Below the pieces are notes generated by a model. That model was not told the origin of the DNA, did not search any database, and saw only the letters and a program-made list of their open reading frames with translations. 64,000 nucleotides of DNA from NCBI RefSeq assembly GCF_005082825.1, contig NZ_CP034882.1:7867-71866 (forward strand), written 5' to 3'. Shown here piece by piece: positions 1 to 14,546 of the stretch. Source of the DNA: Buchnera aphidicola (Brevicoryne brassicae) (lineage in GTDB: Bacteria > Pseudomonadota > Gammaproteobacteria > Enterobacterales > Enterobacteriaceae). How positions within the stretch are numbered: the stretch's first letter is position 1; every line of letters starts with the position of its first letter. The position numbers and the translations under genes were made by a program.

Positions 1-803
<803 letters not shown>

Positions 804-819
804 TATTTAGGATGTATTT

Positions 820-1233
820 ATGAGTTTTTATTTGGATGTAGTAAGTGTTAAAAAACGTATATTTTCTGGAGAAGTAAAAAAAATACGAGTATCCGGAAGT
901 GAAGGAGAACTAGGTATTTATCCAGGACACGTTCAATTATTAAGTATTATTAAACCTGGTATGATATATATTTTTCATAAAGATAAACAAGAAGAATGTA
1001 TTTATATATCTGGGGGCATATTAGAAGTTCAACCTCACACTGTATCTGTTTTAGCAGATATTGCAATTCGTGCTATTGATTTAAATCGAAAAAATATTTT
1101 AAAAGCAAAAAGAAAAGCTCAAGAAGATATTAAAAACGAAAATATAAAAACAAAAAAAAATGATATTTTATTAGAAATTTCTAAAGAAATTGCAAAATTA
1201 CGTGTTCTTGAAATGATGGATAAATTTAAATGA
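820..1233 (+). CDS. atpC: ATP synthase F1 subunit epsilon
   Basis: Epsilon subunit of the F1 sector, part of the central stalk and an intrinsic inhibitor of ATP hydrolysis. The 137 residues compare with 139 in E. coli. The N-terminal beta-sandwich (about residues 1-85, with the [19 protein letters not shown] region) is well conserved; the C-terminal helical hairpin is lysine-rich and more diverged, typical of AT-rich symbiont proteins. It is the last gene of the atp operon and is followed by a GC-rich hairpin at 1246-1268. The next gene, gyrB, faces it. Confidence 0.97.
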   Translation: MSFYLDVVSVKKRIFSGEVKKIRVSGSEGELGIYPGHVQLLSIIKPGMIYIFHKDKQEECIYISGGILEVQPHTVSVLADIAIRAIDLNRKNILKAKRKAQEDIKNENIKTKKNDILLEISKEIAKLRVLEMMDKFK

Positions 1234-1245
1234 AAAATAATTTAA

Positions 1246-1268
1246 GCGGCTGGTTTTTCCCCTGCCGC
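1246..1268 (+). terminator. Hairpin at end of atp operon
   Basis: A five-base GCGGC/GCCGC stem plus an inner GG/CC pair sits 12 bases after the atpC stop, an unusually GC-rich patch in this AT-rich sequence. T-rich sequence follows at 1280-1300. It probably ends atp transcription and separates it from the converging gyrB gene. Confidence 0.6.
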
Positions 1269-1299
1269 AAATATTGTTAAAGGTTTTTATTTATTTTTT

Positions 1300-3759
<2,460 letters not shown>

Positions 3760-3797
3760 CTATTTTTTAGTTAAAAAGAGATAATATTTTTCAAATT

Positions 3798-4898
3798 TTA
3801 ACGTCGTAAAAGCATGATTACATATAAAGATGTATTTTCGTTTTCTGCTTCAATTTGTATGGCATTGTTAGATTCATTTAAAAACAAAAAAATATTTTCA
3901 CTATTGATAGTATTTAGTACATCTAATATATAATATACATTAATTGAAATTTCTATTTCGTCACCACAATAATTAATTTTAAATGAATCTTCTGCTTTTT
4001 CTTCTTCTTGATTATCTGATAATACTTTAAATTCATTTTTCTTGATATGCATTTCTATTCCACAAAAATTTTTATCTGCTAAAATAGAAACACGTAATAG
4101 TGACTGTTTTAATAATTTGTGATTTAAAATAATAGGATAATTTTTCTTTTTTAATAAAATACTTTTATAATCAGGATATTGACCTTCAATTAATTGAGCA
4201 GTAAAAATTAACTCTTCTATATGTATTCTAATATTATTTTTTCCGATTAAAACATGTATTAATTGGGGTTTAATATTCAACAATTTGTATAATTCAATAA
4301 TTCCCTTTCTTGGAATAATTACTGAAAATGGAATAATATTTCCTCGTAGAAAATCTTTTGCAATTCCTAAACGATAGCCATCTGTTGCAACAGTATAAAG
4401 CGATGTACTATTTTTTTCTAATAACATTCCATTAAGATAATATCGTACGTCTTGTTTTCCCATAGCAAATTGAGTTTTTTCTATCATTTTTTTAAGAATA
4501 TTTGAAGATATAAAAAATTCTGACACATGTTGAAAATTATTATGATTTGGAAAATCATCAGAAGGTAAAATAGTTAATACATAATTGCTATTATTAGAAA
4601 TAATATGCATCTTATTTGCATCTATTTTTATTTTAATTTCTGATGATTCTGATGTATTACGGCAAATATCTAATAGCTTTCGACCTGAAACTGTAACAGA
4701 ACCCGGTTTATGTTCTGTTAATATTTTTATATTACAAATTAATTCTATTTCTATGTTAGTTGCTGTTAAAGATAATATTCCTTCTTTAATTACAATTAAA
4801 ATATTTTCTAAGATAGGAAGAGAAGTATTTTTAACAATTAAGCGATTTATTTTTTGTAAATGTTTAGTTAAAATGTTATTTTTAATATTAAATTTCAT
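3798..4898 (-). CDS. dnaN: DNA polymerase III beta sliding clamp
   Basis: Ring-shaped processivity clamp of DNA polymerase III. The 366 residues equal the E. coli length. The N-terminus [17 protein letters not shown] aligns with the first clamp domain, and the family signatures [12 protein letters not shown], the YLNGMLLE segment and the C-terminal YVIMLLRR (clamp proteins end in a similar PMRL-like tail) are present. The gene starts 4 bases after the dnaA stop, so dnaA-dnaN is almost certainly one transcript, as in E. coli. Confidence 0.97.
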   Translation of the reverse strand: MKFNIKNNILTKHLQKINRLIVKNTSLPILENILIVIKEGILSLTATNIEIELICNIKILTEHKPGSVTVSGRKLLDICRNTSESSEIKIKIDANKMHIISNNSNYVLTILPSDDFPNHNNFQHVSEFFISSNILKKMIEKTQFAMGKQDVRYYLNGMLLEKNSTSLYTVATDGYRLGIAKDFLRGNIIPFSVIIPRKGIIELYKLLNIKPQLIHVLIGKNNIRIHIEELIFTAQLIEGQYPDYKSILLKKKNYPIILNHKLLKQSLLRVSILADKNFCGIEMHIKKNEFKVLSDNQEEEKAEDSFKINYCGDEIEISINVYYILDVLNTINSENIFLFLNESNNAIQIEAENENTSLYVIMLLRR

Positions 4899-4902
4899 AT
4901 AG

Positions 4903-6267
4903 TCACACTGATAGAGTTCTGATTAAATTTAAAAAATCTTCTTTAATATCCCGACTTTCTTCTCGTAATTGTTTAATTTTACGACATGCATGTAATACTG
5001 TTGTATGATCTCTTCCACTAAAAGCATCTCCAATTTCAGGAAGACTATGATTAGTAAGTTTTTTAGCCATCGCCATCGCCATTTGTCTTGGACGAGCTAC
5101 TGATCGTGAACGTCTTTTAGATAATAAGTCAGAAACTTTAATTTTATAATATTCTGCTACTGTTTTTTGAATATTATCAATCGTAATAATTTTTTCTTGT
5201 AAAGCAAGTACATCTCTAAGAGCCTCTCTAACAAAGTCTACTGTAATAGTACGATGAGTGAAATGAGCATTAACAATAACTCTATTAAGCGCACCTTCTA
5301 GTTCACGAACATTAGAACGTAAACGTTTAGCGATAAAAAAAGCCACTTCATCAGATAATATAATATTACTTTCATCAGCTTTTTTTATAAGAATAGCAAC
5401 TCTAGTTTCTAATTCTGGTGGATCTATCGCAACAGTAAGACCCCAACCAAATCTTGATTTAAGACGATCTTCTACTCCATTTATTTCTTTAGGATATCGA
5501 TCAGAAGTCAAAATAATTTGTTGATTTCCTTCTATTAAAGCATTAAATGTATGAAAAAATTCCTCTTGCGAACGTTCTTTATGTGCAAAAAATTGAATAT
5601 CATCTATTAATAATGCATCGACGGAACGATAATATAGTTTGAATTTTTCAATAGCATTATTTTGTAAAGCTTTAACCATATCTTGAACAAAACGTTCAGA
5701 GTGCATATAAATTATTTTAATATCATATTTATATGCTAAAATTCCATTTCCTATAGCATGAAGTAAATGAGTTTTACCTAATCCTGTAGCTCCATATAAA
5801 AACAATGGATTATAAGAATTTCCAGGATTTTTTGCTGCCTGAGATGCTGCAGATCGAGCGAGTTGATTAGATTTTCCTTCTATAAAATTTTCAAAATTAT
5901 ATTTTTTGTTAATATTAGAACGATAAGATGTTTTTTTAAGTACCGGAATTTGATTCCAGATTTGTTTTTTATTTATATTATAATTATTATTTAAAATATT
6001 TTTTTTTGTATTTTTTTCTTTAGGTTTTTTATATATTTCAAATTTTATTAATGGAGAATCAGAACCGCAAAAATCTTGCAGTATTATTTTAAAATGAATT
6101 AAGTATTTATCTTTAACCCAATCCAAAACAAATTTATTTGGAGCATATATTTTTAAGATATTATTTTTTAGTTTCGCCTTCAGAGAGCGTATCCACATAC
6201 TAAATTCTGTACTTGGTAGCTCATTCTGTAACCGGTCGAGGCACTGTTTCCAAAGACAAAGTGACAC
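4903..6267 (-). CDS. dnaA: Chromosomal replication initiator DnaA
   Basis: AAA+ initiator that binds DnaA boxes and melts the replication origin. I place the start at a GTG at 6267: the coding start reads GTG TCA CTT TGT CTT TGG, almost the same as E. coli dnaA, which also uses GTG, and GGAG lies 6 bases before it. The longest frame begins at a TTG (6279) that overlaps this ribosome-binding site, so it is unlikely. The 454 residues (E. coli 467) include the N-terminal DnaB/DiaA domain, Walker [16 protein letters not shown], Walker [12 protein letters not shown], and the C-terminal DNA-binding helix-turn-helix with [14 protein letters not shown]. The linker domain is short and lysine/asparagine rich. 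Confidence 0.97.
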   Translation of the reverse strand: MSLCLWKQCLDRLQNELPSTEFSMWIRSLKAKLKNNILKIYAPNKFVLDWVKDKYLIHFKIILQDFCGSDSPLIKFEIYKKPKEKNTKKNILNNNYNINKKQIWNQIPVLKKTSYRSNINKKYNFENFIEGKSNQLARSAASQAAKNPGNSYNPLFLYGATGLGKTHLLHAIGNGILAYKYDIKIIYMHSERFVQDMVKALQNNAIEKFKLYYRSVDALLIDDIQFFAHKERSQEEFFHTFNALIEGNQQIILTSDRYPKEINGVEDRLKSRFGWGLTVAIDPPELETRVAILIKKADESNIILSDEVAFFIAKRLRSNVRELEGALNRVIVNAHFTHRTITVDFVREALRDVLALQEKIITIDNIQKTVAEYYKIKVSDLLSKRRSRSVARPRQMAMAMAKKLTNHSLPEIGDAFSGRDHTTVLHACRKIKQLREESRDIKEDFLNLIRTLSV

Positions 6268-6727
6268 GGTAGACTCCAATCGAACAAAATTAATAAAAAA
6301 TAAAATTTGAAAATTGTTGTTTTTTTATTACATTTATTTTGATATATATAATTTTATGTGAAAAATTTATATAAAATTATATTTTTTTATATTAAAAGTT
6401 ATACAATCTAAGATTGGTGAGTATAACGAAAAGGATGTAATATATTGTTGAGATATTTTATTTATCTAAAGAAGTGATTTTTAGATGTACTATTATTTTC
6501 AACTTATAAATGAAAACATAGTTATCATACCAGAATAAAACATTAAAAATATTTTTTTTAGATAAGTTAATTTAGAAAGTTTTTTCGTTTGTAATTTTTT
6601 ACAAATCACTTCTATAATTAACAATGTAAATAAAGTTAATTGACTATATTATTTAGAATAATTATTTTTAATCAAAAATAAATTTTATAAATTATATTTA
6701 ATAATAAATTCTCAGGTAAATATTAAA
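6268..6727. other. Divergent dnaA / rpmH intergenic region, rich in inverted repeats; possible origin region
   Basis: The 460-base spacer between the divergent dnaA and rpmH genes contains no gene. It holds several inverted repeats: an 11-base pair (6470-6480 and 6603-6613), a nine-base pair (6462-6470 and 6557-6565), and a small hairpin (6465-6470 with 6480-6485). I find no good match to the DnaA box TTATCCACA; the nearest is TTATACAAT near 6400. It must carry the divergent promoters of dnaA and rpmH. Whether it is also the replication origin cannot be told from sequence alone. Confidence 0.45.
6640..6668 (+). promoter_or_regulatory. Candidate sigma-70 promoter for rpmH-rnpA
   Basis: TTGACT at 6640-6645 and TATTTT at 6663-6668 are separated by 17 bases, about 60 bases before the rpmH start. 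In sequence this AT-rich chance matches are common, so the call is tentative. Confidence 0.35.
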
Positions 6728-6871
6728 ATGAAACGAACTTTCCAACCGTCAATATTAAAACGTAATCGTTCACATGGATTTAGAATTCGTATGTCAACAA
6801 AAAATGGTCGTTATATTTTATCACGCAGACGTGCTAAATTAAGAACACGTTTAACTGTTTCTAGCAAATAG
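6728..6871 (+). CDS. rpmH: Ribosomal protein bL34
   Basis: Small basic protein of the large ribosomal subunit, 47 residues (E. coli 46). It begins [19 protein letters not shown] and ends RLTVSSK, with the characteristic run of Arg/Lys that binds 23S rRNA. Its short length makes it easy to miss in an ORF listing. rnpA begins 13 bases downstream, the conserved rpmH-rnpA operon, and dnaA is divergent upstream as in E. coli. Confidence 0.97.
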   Translation: MKRTFQPSILKRNRSHGFRIRMSTKNGRYILSRRRAKLRTRLTVSSK

Positions 6872-6884
6872 CAGGTTATATACT

Positions 6885-7229
6885 GTGCTTAATTATTTTT
6901 TTGAAAAACAATTACGATTGTCAAATTCTATAAGTTTTCAAAATGTTTTTAAAAAATCTTATAAAAAAACTACTGGAGAAATCATCATTTTAGGACGTTT
7001 TAATTTATTAGAATATCCTAGATTAGGTTTGAGTATCTCCCGTAAAAACATTAAATATTCTCATGATAGAAATTTAATTAAGCGACTAATTAGAGAAACT
7101 TTTCGTTTATTACAACATCAGTTAGTTTTAATGGATTACATAGTTATAACAAAAAAAAATGTTCTTTATTTAACTAACAAAAAAATAATAGATATGTTAA
7201 AGATTTTATGGTTGAGTTATCGTCGATAA
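6885..7229 (+). CDS. rnpA: Ribonuclease P protein component
   Basis: Protein subunit of RNase P, which with the rnpB RNA removes 5' leaders from tRNA precursors. It starts at GTG (6885). The 114 residues (E. coli 119) include the LGLSISRKNIK and the RNLIKRLIRETFR RNR-type motif that forms the RNA-binding cleft. The N-terminal part is AT-driven and diverged. In E. coli yidD follows; here the 213 bases before yidC hold no yidD remnant that I can recognise. Confidence 0.96.
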   Translation: MLNYFFEKQLRLSNSISFQNVFKKSYKKTTGEIIILGRFNLLEYPRLGLSISRKNIKYSHDRNLIKRLIRETFRLLQHQLVLMDYIVITKKNVLYLTNKKIIDMLKILWLSYRR

Positions 7230-7247
7230 TTTTTCAAAATTGATTAA

Positions 7248-7265
7248 ACTTATTTTAAAATAAGT
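7248..7265. repeat. Perfect 18-base palindrome after rnpA
   Basis: The sequence ACTTATTTTAAAATAAGT is a perfect palindrome 18 bases after the rnpA stop. It might act as a weak terminator hairpin, but its AT-only centre makes this uncertain. A second imperfect hairpin (7330-7340 with 7361-7371, one G-T pair) lies before yidC, in the place where enterics carry yidD. Confidence 0.4.
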
Positions 7266-7442
7266 AAAGTTAAAGTGTTTTTAAATTAGTCTAATTTACA
7301 TATATCATTTTAATATTGTGTTATTTTAGCGTAATTAAAAATATTATTTTAACAACTGTATTTTAATTGCGGTAATATTCTTTAAAAAAATAGATATAAT
7401 TATTTACCTTTAAATATTAAATATAAAAGTGAATACTATATT

Positions 7443-9041
7443 ATGGAAGTACAACGTAATTTTTTTATTTTTGCTTTTTTATTTGTTTCTTTTTTACTTT
7501 GGCAGGCGTGGCAAAATCAATCATTTTTAAGTAATAAGACAAATGAAAAAACAGATTCACTATTGAATTTTATTAGACCACAGAAACATAAAAACCAAAT
7601 TTTTATAAAAAATGACGTAATTAGTTTAGTGGTAAATATGTATGGAGGAGATATAGAAGAAGCTAATTTACTTGTATATAAAGATCGACTAAATTCATCT
7701 AAACCTTTAAAATTACTTGAAACTACATCTGATTTTATTTATCAAGCTCAAAGTGGATTAATCGGAAAAGATGGACCAGATAGTTCAAATAATATTAGGC
7801 CACTATATACTTCAAAAAAAAATTTTTTTGAATTAGAAGATAACAAAAAGGAATTACGTGTACCAATAAAATGGATTGATAAAAATGGCGTAATTTATAC
7901 AAAAATTTTCATTCTTAAACCTAAAAGATATGATATTGAAATAGAATATGATATTTATAATACCACTAAAAACGCATTAGAAATGAATATGTTTGGACAG
8001 ATAAAACAAACAATAAATTTACCTGAAAAACGTAATCTTTATAGTAAAAATTTTGCTCTTCAAACTTTTCGTGGTGCTGCTTATTCAAGTGTTGATAATA
8101 AATATGAAAAATATGAATTTAATTCTATTTCTCATAATAAAAATTTACATATTCTTACTAAGAATGGATGGATTGCAATGTTACAACAGTACTTTGCTGT
8201 TGCATGGATTCCTAGTGATACTACTATAGGCGATAATACAATATATACATCTAATTTAGATAATAACATTGCTGCAATTGGTTATAAATCTCCTCCAATT
8301 AATGTTTTACCTCATTCAAGATATGTCTTGAAATCAAAATTATGGATTGGTCCTGAAATACAAAAAGAAATGAAATTGGTAGCACCAAATTTAGATTTAA
8401 CAGTAGATTACGGTTGGCTTTGGTTTTTATCACAACCATTGTTTCAATTGTTAACTATCTTGCATAAAATTATAGGAAATTGGGGATTTTCTGTTGTTGT
8501 AATTACTTTCATCATGAAAGCGATAACTTATCCTTTAACAAAAGCACAATATGTATCTATGATAAAAATGCGTGCTTTACAACCTAGAATTAAAGAAATA
8601 AAAGAAAAATTTAAAAATGATAAAAAACGTATTAGTCAAGAAATAATATTTTTATATAAAAAAGAAAAAATAAATCCATTAAGTGGTTTTTTACCTATTT
8701 TTATTCAGATGCCAATTTTTTTATCTCTTTATTATATGCTTATTAGTTCAGTAGAATTACGTCATGCTCCGTTTTTTTTATGGATTAATGATTTGTCTAG
8801 TCAAGATCCATATTATATATTGCCTATAATAATGGGTTTGACAATGTTTATTATGCAACAGATATCATCTAATAATAATATTACCGATCCTATTCAAAAG
8901 AAGATTATGAATTTTATGCCTGTTATTTTTACAGTCTTTTTTTTATGGTTTCCTGCAGGATTAGTTTTATATTACATTGTTAGTAATACAGTTACAATTA
9001 TACAACAAAAATTTATTTTTTCTAAGTTAAATCAAATATGA
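7443..9041 (+). CDS. yidC: Membrane protein insertase YidC
   Basis: Inner-membrane insertase that works alone or with SecYEG to insert and fold membrane proteins such as ATP synthase subunits. The 532 residues compare with 548 in E. coli. An N-terminal transmembrane anchor (residues 6-22), a periplasmic beta domain (about 55-330), and the conserved C-terminal five-helix core (from about 345, including IIGNWGFSVVVITFIMKAITYPLTKAQY and PIFIQMPIFLSLYYML) are all visible. The arginine in the TM2-region loop essential for the hydrophilic groove is expected within the core. Position after rnpA and before mnmE is the enteric order minus yidD. Confidence 0.97.
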   Translation: MEVQRNFFIFAFLFVSFLLWQAWQNQSFLSNKTNEKTDSLLNFIRPQKHKNQIFIKNDVISLVVNMYGGDIEEANLLVYKDRLNSSKPLKLLETTSDFIYQAQSGLIGKDGPDSSNNIRPLYTSKKNFFELEDNKKELRVPIKWIDKNGVIYTKIFILKPKRYDIEIEYDIYNTTKNALEMNMFGQIKQTINLPEKRNLYSKNFALQTFRGAAYSSVDNKYEKYEFNSISHNKNLHILTKNGWIAMLQQYFAVAWIPSDTTIGDNTIYTSNLDNNIAAIGYKSPPINVLPHSRYVLKSKLWIGPEIQKEMKLVAPNLDLTVDYGWLWFLSQPLFQLLTILHKIIGNWGFSVVVITFIMKAITYPLTKAQYVSMIKMRALQPRIKEIKEKFKNDKKRISQEIIFLYKKEKINPLSGFLPIFIQMPIFLSLYYMLISSVELRHAPFFLWINDLSSQDPYYILPIIMGLTMFIMQQISSNNNITDPIQKKIMNFMPVIFTVFFLWFPAGLVLYYIVSNTVTIIQQKFIFSKLNQI

Positions 9042-9122
9042 AATGGTATGTGAAGACATTTTTAAACGTTATAAAAGATGTGAGTTTTTAGTTTTTTAAT
9101 ATTTACATTAAGAAAATACTGT

Positions 9123-10481
9123 ATGATTCATAATGAAACTATTGTCGCACAAGTGACTTGTCCCGGAAAGAGTGCTGTTGGAATATTAAGAGTATCTGGT
9201 TTTCAAGCGAAAACAATTGCTATAGAAATTTTAGGTAAAATTCCTCGAGCAAGATTTGCTACTTATTCAAACTTTTTAGATGAAAATAATCAAATACTAG
9301 ATAAAGGCATTTCTTTATGGTTTCCTGCTCCTTATTCACTAACAGGTGAAGATGTATTAGAATTACAAGGACATGGTAGCCCATTAATCATGGATTTATT
9401 AATTAAGAGAATCATTTCTGTTAAATACACTAGAATGGCTAAACCAGGAGAATTTTCTGAACGTGCGTTTCTAAATGGGAAAATAGATTTAATTCAAGCG
9501 GAGGCTATAGATGATTTAATTAATTCAGAAACGGAATTATCTGCTCGCGCATCATTAAATTCATTGGAAGGAGGTTTTTCTCTTTCTATTGAAAAATTAA
9601 TAAAAGTACTTATTGAATTTCGTGTGAGTTTAGAATCTAGTATAGATTTTTCAGAAGATGAAATTAATATTAATCTTGAAATATTAATTAATAAGAAATT
9701 TAGAGAATTAAATAATAAATTTAAAAAAATTAAAAAAACTATCTCAGAAGGAAATTTATTAAGAGAAGGAAAAAAAATAGCAATTGTTGGTTTACCAAAT
9801 GCAGGAAAATCTAGTTTATTGAATATTTTATCATGCCGTGATAGAGCTATAGTAACTAATATTCCTGGTACTACACGAGATCTTCTTTATGAATATGTAA
9901 ATATTAATGGTGTTTCATGTAAATTAATTGATACTGCTGGTTTACGCGAAACAAATAACAAAATAGAACGCATTGGAATTACACGGGCGTGGGATGTGAT
10001 TAAAAAATCTGATCATATTCTTTTTGTTATTGATAAAACCATGAGTAAATTAAAACAAAAAAAAATATGCAACGATTTTATTAAAAAAATTTCTGATAAT
10101 ATAATAGTGACTTTTGTTTTAAATAAAAACGATTTAGTGAAAGATAACTTTGGAATTGAAGAAATAGATGGTTTATCTTGTATTAGTGTTTCTGCATATA
10201 CAGGTCAAGGTATCGATACATTACGTAATTATATTGTAAAAGTTGAAAAAAATAGCAGTAAGGAAGGTGTTTTTATTGCTCGTAGACGTCATATTAATCA
10301 GATTGATTTGGCATATAATGAATTTTTAGTTGCTAAAAAAAATTGGTTATTATTCAATAATATTGAGTTTTTGGCTGAATCGCTTAGTTTAATAAATAGA
10401 TTTTTAGGGGAGATTACAGGTAAGTTCAGTTCTGATGATTTATTGAATCATATTTTTTCTAGTTTTTGTATCGGAAAATAA
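9123..10481 (+). CDS. mnmE: tRNA modification GTPase MnmE
   Basis: GTPase that with MnmG installs carboxymethylaminomethyl groups at uridine 34 of tRNAs reading split codon boxes. The 452 residues compare with 454 in E. coli. Visible parts are the N-terminal folate-binding domain with [22 protein letters not shown], the inserted GTPase domain with [12 protein letters not shown] (P-loop, about residue 222), IPGTTRD, DTAG and NKND, and the conserved C-terminal FCIGK containing the cysteine. It sits after yidC as in E. coli (older name trmE/thdF). Confidence 0.97.
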   Translation: MIHNETIVAQVTCPGKSAVGILRVSGFQAKTIAIEILGKIPRARFATYSNFLDENNQILDKGISLWFPAPYSLTGEDVLELQGHGSPLIMDLLIKRIISVKYTRMAKPGEFSERAFLNGKIDLIQAEAIDDLINSETELSARASLNSLEGGFSLSIEKLIKVLIEFRVSLESSIDFSEDEININLEILINKKFRELNNKFKKIKKTISEGNLLREGKKIAIVGLPNAGKSSLLNILSCRDRAIVTNIPGTTRDLLYEYVNINGVSCKLIDTAGLRETNNKIERIGITRAWDVIKKSDHILFVIDKTMSKLKQKKICNDFIKKISDNIIVTFVLNKNDLVKDNFGIEEIDGLSCISVSAYTGQGIDTLRNYIVKVEKNSSKEGVFIARRRHINQIDLAYNEFLVAKKNWLLFNNIEFLAESLSLINRFLGEITGKFSSDDLLNHIFSSFCIGK

Positions 10482-10495
10482 TTTTGGTTATAATA

Positions 10496-10568
10496 TGCCC
10501 GGAGGCGGAATTGAACCACCGACACGGGGATTTTCAGTCCCCTGCTCTACCGACTGAGCTATCCGGGC
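10496..10568 (-). tRNA. pheT-like: tRNA-Phe (GAA)
   Basis: Read on the minus strand, the sequence starts GCCCGGATAGCTCAG and ends in TCCGGGCA, giving a 7-bp acceptor stem, a D loop, a GAA anticodon (plus-strand TTC at 10533-10535), and a T-loop TTCAATT. Base for base it is close to E. coli tRNA-Phe. The 3' CCA is not encoded, so the CCA-adding enzyme at 59047 is required. Confidence 0.97.
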
Positions 10569-10696
10569 TTATCTGTAAAATTACATTAAATCATCAAATA
10601 TGAAACATTGTCAATGTTTTTTTATTTGTCTAATAATTATTTATTGTTTTTAAAAATTAAAAAAATTTTTAATAAAAATATAAAAAAATAATGTTG

Positions 10697-10728
10697 ACCC
10701 TTGAAAGTTTTAATAAAGATCCATATAT
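10697..10728 (+). promoter_or_regulatory. Sigma-32 (heat-shock) promoter of groESL
   Basis: CCCTTGAA at 10698-10705 and CCATATAT at 10721-10728 with 14-15 bases between the -35 and -10 cores fit the sigma-32 consensus (CTTGAA ... CCCCATNT), with two of the four usual C residues of the -10 lost. It lies about 85 bases upstream of groES, as in E. coli. The matching sigma factor rpoH is at 17853. Confidence 0.75.
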
Positions 10729-10812
10729 TTAAAATAAGAAAACATTTTTAATTATTTCAAGATAATAAATTATAAAATAATTAAGCAAGATTATTCACAG
10801 GAGTGTTCTTAT

Positions 10813-11103
10813 ATGAAAATTCGTCCGTTGCATGATCGTGTGCTTGTTAAACGTAAAGAAGTTGAATCTAAATCTGCTGGTGGTATTGTTCTTACGGGTT
10901 CTGCTGCAGGAAAATCTACTAGAGGAACGGTGACAGCTGTTGGTAAAGGTCGTGTTTTAGATAATGGAGAAATCAAGCCATTAGATGTAAAAGTAGGTGA
11001 TGTTGTTATTTTTAATGAAGGCTATGGTGCAAAAACAGAAAAAATTGATAACGAAGAATTATTAATTTTAACTGAAAGTGACATTTTAGCAATTGTTGAA
11101 TAG
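10813..11103 (+). CDS. groES: Co-chaperonin GroES
   Basis: Seven-membered lid of the GroEL chaperonin. The 96 residues (E. coli 97) start [14 protein letters not shown] and contain the mobile loop around [16 protein letters not shown], whose IVL segment docks onto GroEL, and the [21 protein letters not shown] body. AGGAG at 10799-10803 precedes the ATG. It is cotranscribed with groEL from the sigma-32 promoter upstream. Confidence 0.98.
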   Translation: MKIRPLHDRVLVKRKEVESKSAGGIVLTGSAAGKSTRGTVTAVGKGRVLDNGEIKPLDVKVGDVVIFNEGYGAKTEKIDNEELLILTESDILAIVE

Positions 11104-11130
11104 TAAACTAAGTAAAGTAAACTAAGTAAA
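11103..11130 (+). repeat. Perfect 14-base tandem repeat in groES-groEL spacer
   Basis: GTAAACTAAGTAAA occurs twice in direct succession (11103-11116 and 11117-11130), beginning within the groES stop codon, and is followed by a partial third copy of a few bases. It looks like replication slippage in a non-coding spacer. Confidence 0.85.
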
Positions 11131-11162
11131 CTATACGCTATATCCATTAAAAAATTATTTAA

Positions 11163-12821
<1,659 letters not shown>

Positions 12822-12861
12822 GTTTATTCGTTTTATCTTATTAAGATTATTTGAATTATTT

Positions 12862-12900
12862 CTTTCCTCAGATTTAATGATTCTGAGGAAAGTTTTTTTT
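12862..12900 (+). terminator. Intrinsic terminator of groESL
   Basis: A perfect 11-bp stem (12862-12872 CTTTCCTCAGA paired with 12882-12892 TCTGAGGAAAG) with a nine-base loop is followed by eight T on the plus strand. It is a textbook factor-independent terminator. No T run follows on the minus strand, so it serves groEL rather than epmB. Confidence 0.92.
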
Positions 12901-12910
12901 ATCATCGTAT

Positions 12911-13918
12911 TTAAACAATAATTAATTTATTATGTTTTGAACCAGTATCACAAACTAATTTAGGTACTAGATAACCAGATATCATTTTCATTAGATTTTT
13001 CATAATAGATTTTGCTTGTCTAATTGAAACTGAAAAATGCATTGTACCATTAACTTTATCTAAAATATGTAAGTAATATGGAAGAATATTATTTTCAAAT
13101 AAGAGAGCACTTAATTTTGCTAAAATAATAGGATTATCATTAATATTTTTTAATAAAACACTTTGGTTTAGTAAAGTTACACCCGAGTTTTTTAATTTTA
13201 AAAATCTTTCACTTAATTCTTTATTTATTTCTTGTGGATGATTGATATGAGTTACTAAAACAATTTTTTTTAGTGATTTGCAAAATATTTGACAAAGATT
13301 AGAAGTAATGCGATTAGGTATAACAATAGGCAATCTAGTATGTATTCTTAATCTTTTTATATGATTGATTTTAGATAATGATTTAATAAGCCATGATAAT
13401 TCATGATCTTTAGCCATTAATGGATCTCCACCTGATAAAATAACTTCATTTAGTTTTTTATTATTTTTTATATATTCAAGTGCTTGAATCCAATTGTCTT
13501 TTTTTCCTTGATTTTTTTCGTACGGAAAATATTTTCTAAAACAATATCTACAATTAATAGCACAGTTTGTTTTTACAATCAATAAAACTCGATCATTGTA
13601 TTTATGTAGTAATCCAGGTAAAATGATGTGATTTATTTCTTTTATAGGATCCTTGATATATCCTGAAAAATTTAAAAATTCTTGATTATTAGTCATTACT
13701 TGCAAAAAAAGTGGATCGTTTGGATCACCTTTTTTCATTCTTAAAACAAAAGAATATGGTACGCGAAATGGAAATATTTTATTTTTTTTTAATTCAGAAT
13801 ATTGAATATAACTTTCTAAATTAAGAATTTTTAATAATTCTCTCGGTTGGGTAATAGAATTAAATAGTTCATGTAACCAGTTGTCTTTTTTTCTGATTAC
13901 ATTTTTTGTTGTTTTCAT
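12911..13918 (-). CDS. epmB: EF-P (R)-beta-lysine pathway: lysine 2,3-aminomutase EpmB
   Basis: Radical SAM, PLP-dependent aminomutase that converts (S)-alpha-lysine to (R)-beta-lysine for EpmA to attach to lysine 34 of elongation factor P. The 335 residues (E. coli YjeK 342) carry the radical SAM triad C119-x3-C123-x2-C126 (CAINCRYCF), followed by [23 protein letters not shown] and the C-terminal DKVNGTMHF and SGYLVPKLV segments. It is divergent from efp with 31 bases between the starts, as in E. coli, which supports the assignment. EpmA is not in this window. Confidence 0.95.
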   Translation of the reverse strand: MKTTKNVIRKKDNWLHELFNSITQPRELLKILNLESYIQYSELKKNKIFPFRVPYSFVLRMKKGDPNDPLFLQVMTNNQEFLNFSGYIKDPIKEINHIILPGLLHKYNDRVLLIVKTNCAINCRYCFRKYFPYEKNQGKKDNWIQALEYIKNNKKLNEVILSGGDPLMAKDHELSWLIKSLSKINHIKRLRIHTRLPIVIPNRITSNLCQIFCKSLKKIVLVTHINHPQEINKELSERFLKLKNSGVTLLNQSVLLKNINDNPIILAKLSALLFENNILPYYLHILDKVNGTMHFSVSIRQAKSIMKNLMKMISGYLVPKLVCDTGSKHNKLIIV

Positions 13919-13949
13919 TTTTATATATTTTACAACAATAGAGGTTTAT

Positions 13950-14519
13950 ATGAGAGTATATCATAGCAATAATTTTCGTTCAGGTTGTAAAATTATATTT
14001 GAAAACGAACCTTATTTAATAGAATCTAGTGAGTTTGTTAAACCTGGAAAAGGACAGGCTTTTGTTCGTGTCAAATTAAGAAAATTTTCAACAAAGCAAC
14101 TTATAGAAAAAACTTTTAAGTCCACAGACTCTTTAGCAATAGCTGATATTGTAGAATATAAAATTCATTATTTATATAATGATAGTCGTTTTTGGTATTT
14201 TATAAATAAAAATACCTTTGAAGAATTATCAGTTGAAAAAAAAATTGTTGGTTCTAATAAAAAATGGTTATTAGAACAAGATCCATGTATTGTTATTTTA
14301 TGGAATAATCAGCCAATTTCAATTACACCTAAAAATTTTGTAGAACTTAAAGTGACGAATACAGAATCCACTTTAAAAGGTGATACTATTAATACTAATG
14401 TTACTAAATTAGCTACTTTAAGTACAGGGGCTATTGTAAAAGTACCATTATTTATTCAAATTGGTTCATTAGTAAAAGTAGATACTCGATCTGGTCAATA
14501 TGTTTGTAGAGTTAAATAG
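13950..14519 (+). CDS. efp: Translation elongation factor P
   Basis: Three-domain factor that relieves ribosome stalling at polyproline stretches. I start it at ATG 13950, with GAGG at 13941-13944; the longer frame from 13881 would run through epmB on the other strand and has no family support. The 189 residues (E. coli 188) include [11 protein letters not shown] with the modified lysine at position 34, the target of the neighbouring EpmB pathway, and the conserved C-terminal signature [10 protein letters not shown]...[13 protein letters not shown]. Confidence 0.97.
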   Translation: MRVYHSNNFRSGCKIIFENEPYLIESSEFVKPGKGQAFVRVKLRKFSTKQLIEKTFKSTDSLAIADIVEYKIHYLYNDSRFWYFINKNTFEELSVEKKIVGSNKKWLLEQDPCIVILWNNQPISITPKNFVELKVTNTESTLKGDTINTNVTKLATLSTGAIVKVPLFIQIGSLVKVDTRSGQYVCRVK

Positions 14520-14546
14520 AAATTTTTTAGAATTATATTAAATTTA

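Noticed and set aside
6280..6727. Cluster of DnaA boxes
   Set aside because: The best match (TTATACAAT) has two mismatches and is single; not enough to call an origin.
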